NCBI GenBank assembly: GCA_045652445.1
Contig: JAZRUJ010000006.1
Span: forward strand, 1 to 7,359
Length of the DNA stretch: 7,359 bases
Origin: RGIG995 sp045652445
Lineage (GTDB): Bacteria > Bacillota > Clostridia > Oscillospirales > UBA644
Direction: 5' to 3'
The notes beneath the pieces are model-generated. The model saw only the letters and a program-made list of their open reading frames with translations. It did no database searches and was not told the origin of the DNA. This document shows, one piece after another, positions 5,713 to 7,359 of this stretch (within the stretch, counting starts at the first letter, position 1; each line of letters opens with the position of its first letter). The position numbers and the translations under genes are program-made.

Positions 5713-6363
5713 TTATTCTTCGTCTTGCTTTCTCTTTCGAACGACAATAACAACTACAATCACAACAAGGGAGATTGCCAAGGGAATGAACCACCAACCC
5801 AATTTACTGTCGCTGGTGTTCGGGGGTTTGGGGTCGGAATCTTCCACAGGAAATTCCTCTGCCTTAAATTCCCAATTTAAATAGCCGATTTGATTTTGGT
5901 ACTCGTTGCCCAATTCTGCGGGAACTTGCAAGGTTACAATCAAATCCACCGTTCCGCCGGAATACAGAGTTCCGAGGCAAACCCAATCCGTCAACTGGGC
6001 AGGTTCGGAGAGGGCGGCATCAAACAGATAGGGAGTTTCTTCCGCAGAATCCATCGTTACCTGCAAAGACAGTTGAGACAAGAATGCTTTGGATTCTTCC
6101 GTTGCTCCCAAAGAACGCAGATAAAGGTCCACTTTCACCTTGTCGGAAGCATCGTTTTTCACGGTGATGGTCTGGGTCAAGGTGTCCCCGGGCATAACCC
6201 CTTTGAAATTCGAAAAAAGGTCGGAAAGAGAGTAGTCACTCCCCGAGGCAAAAACAAATTTCTGTGCATTCCCGTCATAGGACACATTCCCATTCGCAAG
6301 GGCAGAAACCGTTGCGGTTGCAAGAAAAACAAGGGATAAAAGAATCGTTAAAATCTTTTTCAT
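5713..6363 (-). CDS. Secreted anchored protein with PPNTSD sorting-like signal
   Basis: The protein has 216 aa. The ATG at 6363 overlaps the upstream TGA by 4 nt (ATGA) and has AGGAGGGG 5-6 nt upstream inside the preceding gene, so translation is probably coupled. It has an ordinary Sec signal peptide (KK, hydrophobic 4-18, ALA ending about residue 23), unlike the SipW-type signals of its neighbours. The mature domain carries GVMPGDTLTQTITVKND at about 55-71, matching the VMPGD block of the preceding protein. The C-terminus has the three-part layout of a wall-sorted protein: PPNTSD at 180-185, a hydrophobic helix at 189-208, and the basic tail RKRK. The motif departs from canonical LPxTG, so either a dedicated sortase reads it or the helix simply stays in the membrane. 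It is the only protein in the operon with a visible C-terminal anchor, hence a likely base that holds the others. Confidence 0.8.
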   Translation of the reverse strand: MKKILTILLSLVFLATATVSALANGNVSYDGNAQKFVFASGSDYSLSDLFSNFKGVMPGDTLTQTITVKNDASDKVKVDLYLRSLGATEESKAFLSQLSLQVTMDSAEETPYLFDAALSEPAQLTDWVCLGTLYSGGTVDLIVTLQVPAELGNEYQNQIGYLNWEFKAEEFPVEDSDPKPPNTSDSKLGWWFIPLAISLVVIVVVIVVRKRKQDEE

Positions 6364-6938
6364 TCAACCCCTCCTGCTTCCATGGGCCAACCTGCTGCTG
6401 TGTAAACCAGGTTGTCGGTCAAGGGATTGTTTTGGCTTTGAACGGCTTGGGCTTCGATGGTCAAAAGCAAGGTTTTTCCCAAATATTGGGTATCCACTTG
6501 CGACCCCACAATTTCCACGTGAGAGAACACGTCGGGAGTGGTCTGCCCCGGCTGAACAATACCGTTATAATAATACCAGCCCTCGTGGAACGTCCACAAT
6601 TCTTGGTTGATATTCAACTTGAAACATTCTTCCGCGGAAAGTTCCTCGGAATCAATGCCGTACACAATTTTTACCCGCAAATAGAAGGGATTTTCACAAA
6701 TATTTTCCACACTGACCTTTTTGGAAACCACGTCCCCGGGCATGACGTAAACCCCGCCTTTGGGAAATTCGGTCCCCGCGTCGGTCATTTCGTGAATCTT
6801 CAATTGGATTCCGCCGGAGGTTACCACGTTGGTGGCGGTGCCGACGGTGGAATAATACGCCAACGTACCTTGCATAAAAAAGGTGAGAACCAAGGCAATC
6901 AGAGCAACCGTTACAATCTTTAATTTCATTTTTCCCAA
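6360..6938 (-). CDS. TasA/camelysin-like SipW-dependent secreted protein
   Basis: The protein has 192 aa if read from the TTG at 6938, which lies 8 nt after a strong AAAAGGAGG (plus-strand 6947-6955). The in-frame ATG three codons later (6929) would be 17 nt away, and the open frame further upstream runs through hairpins. Residues 5-24 are hydrophobic and GTLA before YYSTVGTATN (cleavage after A27) is the classic SipW-type junction, followed by the VVTSGGIQLKIHE strand of the TasA/camelysin fold. GGVYVMPGDVVSKKVSVEN is the shared domain block, and TLLLTIEAQAVQSQNN matches the 'I-x-A-x-A-x-Q' closing strand of the family. These proteins are exported, trimmed by SipW and polymerise into surface fibres or act as accessory matrix proteins. 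In some Bacillus (CalY) a protease role was proposed, but no protease motif is seen here. It is the first complete gene of the operon and the best match to the fibre-subunit type. Confidence 0.85.
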   Translation of the reverse strand: MGKMKLKIVTVALIALVLTFFMQGTLAYYSTVGTATNVVTSGGIQLKIHEMTDAGTEFPKGGVYVMPGDVVSKKVSVENICENPFYLRVKIVYGIDSEELSAEECFKLNINQELWTFHEGWYYYNGIVQPGQTTPDVFSHVEIVGSQVDTQYLGKTLLLTIEAQAVQSQNNPLTDNLVYTAAGWPMEAGGVE

Positions 6939-6946
6939 CGCGATTT

Positions 6947-6955
6947 CCTCCTTTT
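6947..6955 (-). promoter_or_regulatory. Ribosome binding site that decides the TTG start
   Basis: On the minus strand this reads AAAAGGAGG, a full Shine-Dalgarno match 8 nt before TTG (6938-6936) but 17 nt before the next ATG. It is the main reason for preferring TTG. Confidence 0.7.
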
Positions 6956-6979
6956 CTACAAATTTCGCCAAAGCAATCA

Positions 6980-7007
6980 AAAGGCACAAGCCGAAGCTTC
7001 CACCCTT
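6980..7007 (-). terminator. UUCG-loop hairpin, possible terminator or attenuator
   Basis: On the minus strand, GGTGGAAGC (7004-6996) and GCTTGTGCC (6991-6983) pair around a TTCG tetraloop with one mismatch and two wobble pairs, followed by TTTTGATT. It lies between the end of the large surface protein and the next gene. The short U-run suggests partial termination at most. Confidence 0.4.
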
Positions 7008-7016
7008 TGATTCCCT

Positions 7017-7040
7017 CCCAACCCTCCGAGGAGGGTTGGG
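7017..7040. repeat. GC-rich palindrome (REP-like hairpin)
   Basis: CCCAACCCTC (7017-7026) and GAGGGTTGGG (7031-7040) form a perfect 10-bp stem with a 4-nt loop. No T-run follows on either strand, so it is not a standard terminator. In the transcript it could protect the upstream message end or form part of an intergenic repeat family. A smaller odd palindrome, CGGAT-A-ATCCG, lies at 7055-7065. Confidence 0.6.
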
Positions 7041-7074
7041 ACAGGGGATTGTCACGGATAATCCGGTAAATCAA

Positions 7075-7359
7075 TTACCAAACGGGAACATCGGTGAGGG
7101 TAACACCATCAACAATCCAAGTGGCCTCAAAAATGGTAGAACCCTTGGAATTGTTGTAGAGCTTTCCTTCAATACCGGTGCAGTTGGTCAGAGTAATGGT
7201 CTGACCGGATGCTGCTTCGCACAGTGCATCTTCCAAATAATAATATTTCTTTTGTGTGGTAAGATTCTGTGCAACCTCTGTTCCGCTAACTTCCGGATCG
7301 ACCACATAAGTAAATGTGCGTTCTACATCATTTATGTCTGTTGCGGTAATTGTTACGAC
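7075..7359 (-). CDS. C-terminal end of a larger extracellular protein (partial)
   Basis: The frame is open from the window edge (7359) to TAA at 7077-7075, giving the last 94 residues. A GTG inside it (7305) has no ribosome binding site role that I can see, and the frame continues before it with VTITATDINDVERTFTY, the end of an Ig-like or cadherin-like beta-sandwich. The rest, with YYYLEDALCEAASGQTITLTN, has the 'LEDAL…GQTITL' form often seen at repeat junctions of large secreted clostridial surface proteins. The two Cys (in ALCEAA and TNCTG) are close enough to form a disulfide. The protein ends in VPVW without sorting signal, repeat cell-wall module or membrane helix. It lies on the same strand 136 nt upstream of the TasA-like gene and is probably part of the same surface locus. 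The function is unknown because most of the gene is outside the window. Confidence 0.7.
   Translation of the reverse strand, partial: VVTITATDINDVERTFTYVVDPEVSGTEVAQNLTTQKKYYYLEDALCEAASGQTITLTNCTGIEGKLYNNSKGSTIFEATWIVDGVTLTDVPVW

Noticed and set aside
6264..6923. Plus-strand open frame of 219 aa opposite the TasA-like gene
   Set aside because: It is antisense to two well-supported coupled genes, and no family features are seen.
6939..7055. Upstream extension of the TasA-like protein to an ATG at 7055
   Set aside because: The extension would place 39 residues before a normal signal peptide and run through two hairpins; the strong ribosome binding site at 6947-6955 points to the TTG at 6938.

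Overview
The window looks like chromosomal DNA of a Gram-positive anaerobe of the class Clostridia, possibly an uncultured gut Oscillospirales/Ruminococcaceae type. This is inference. It rests on strong AGGAGG-type ribosome binding sites, GTG and TTG starts, TGTGGTATAAT extended -10 promoters, secreted proteins of the SipW-dependent (TasA/camelysin) kind and a cytoplasmic-type Cu/Zn superoxide dismutase family protein. No rRNA, tRNA, CRISPR array, transposase or integrase gene was seen.

Left part (1-2330): three separately transcribed genes. A class II Fic-domain protein with an N-terminal helix-turn-helix (+) ends at a strong terminator. It converges on an AT-rich HNH endonuclease gene (-). 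A divergent promoter region then leads to a short SodC-like protein (+), which has all metal ligands, no signal peptide and Lys in place of the usual active-site Arg. It ends in a 13-bp hairpin terminator.

Middle part (2340-3925): a compact, AT-rich, two-gene unit on the + strand. It has its own near-consensus promoter, overlapped by a perfect TGTGGT/ACCACA inverted repeat. It encodes a GIY-YIG nuclease with a 175-residue N-terminal domain, then, 29 bp later, a 193-aa protein with an N-terminal membrane anchor, and ends at a hairpin terminator. Composition and layout suggest an acquired cassette, possibly defence-related, but no function can be assigned. With the Fic and HNH genes it makes a cluster of accessory-type genes.

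Right part (4000-7359): a head-to-tail minus-strand surface-protein operon. In transcription order it holds the C-terminal end of a large extracellular protein (running off the window), a TasA/camelysin-like secreted protein (TTG start), a wall- or membrane-anchored protein with a PPNTSD sorting-like signal (4-nt ATGA overlap), a second SipW-type secreted protein (GTG start), and a third with a long Asp/Ser/Thr repeat tail. A 14-bp hairpin follows. Three proteins share the 'short hydrophobic segment, then A-(Y/W)-(Y/F)' processing signal seen in SipW-dependent matrix proteins, and two share a V-M-P-G-D domain motif. Together they look like subunits of a surface fibre or biofilm-matrix assembly. 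The signal peptidase and sortase expected to process them are not in the window.
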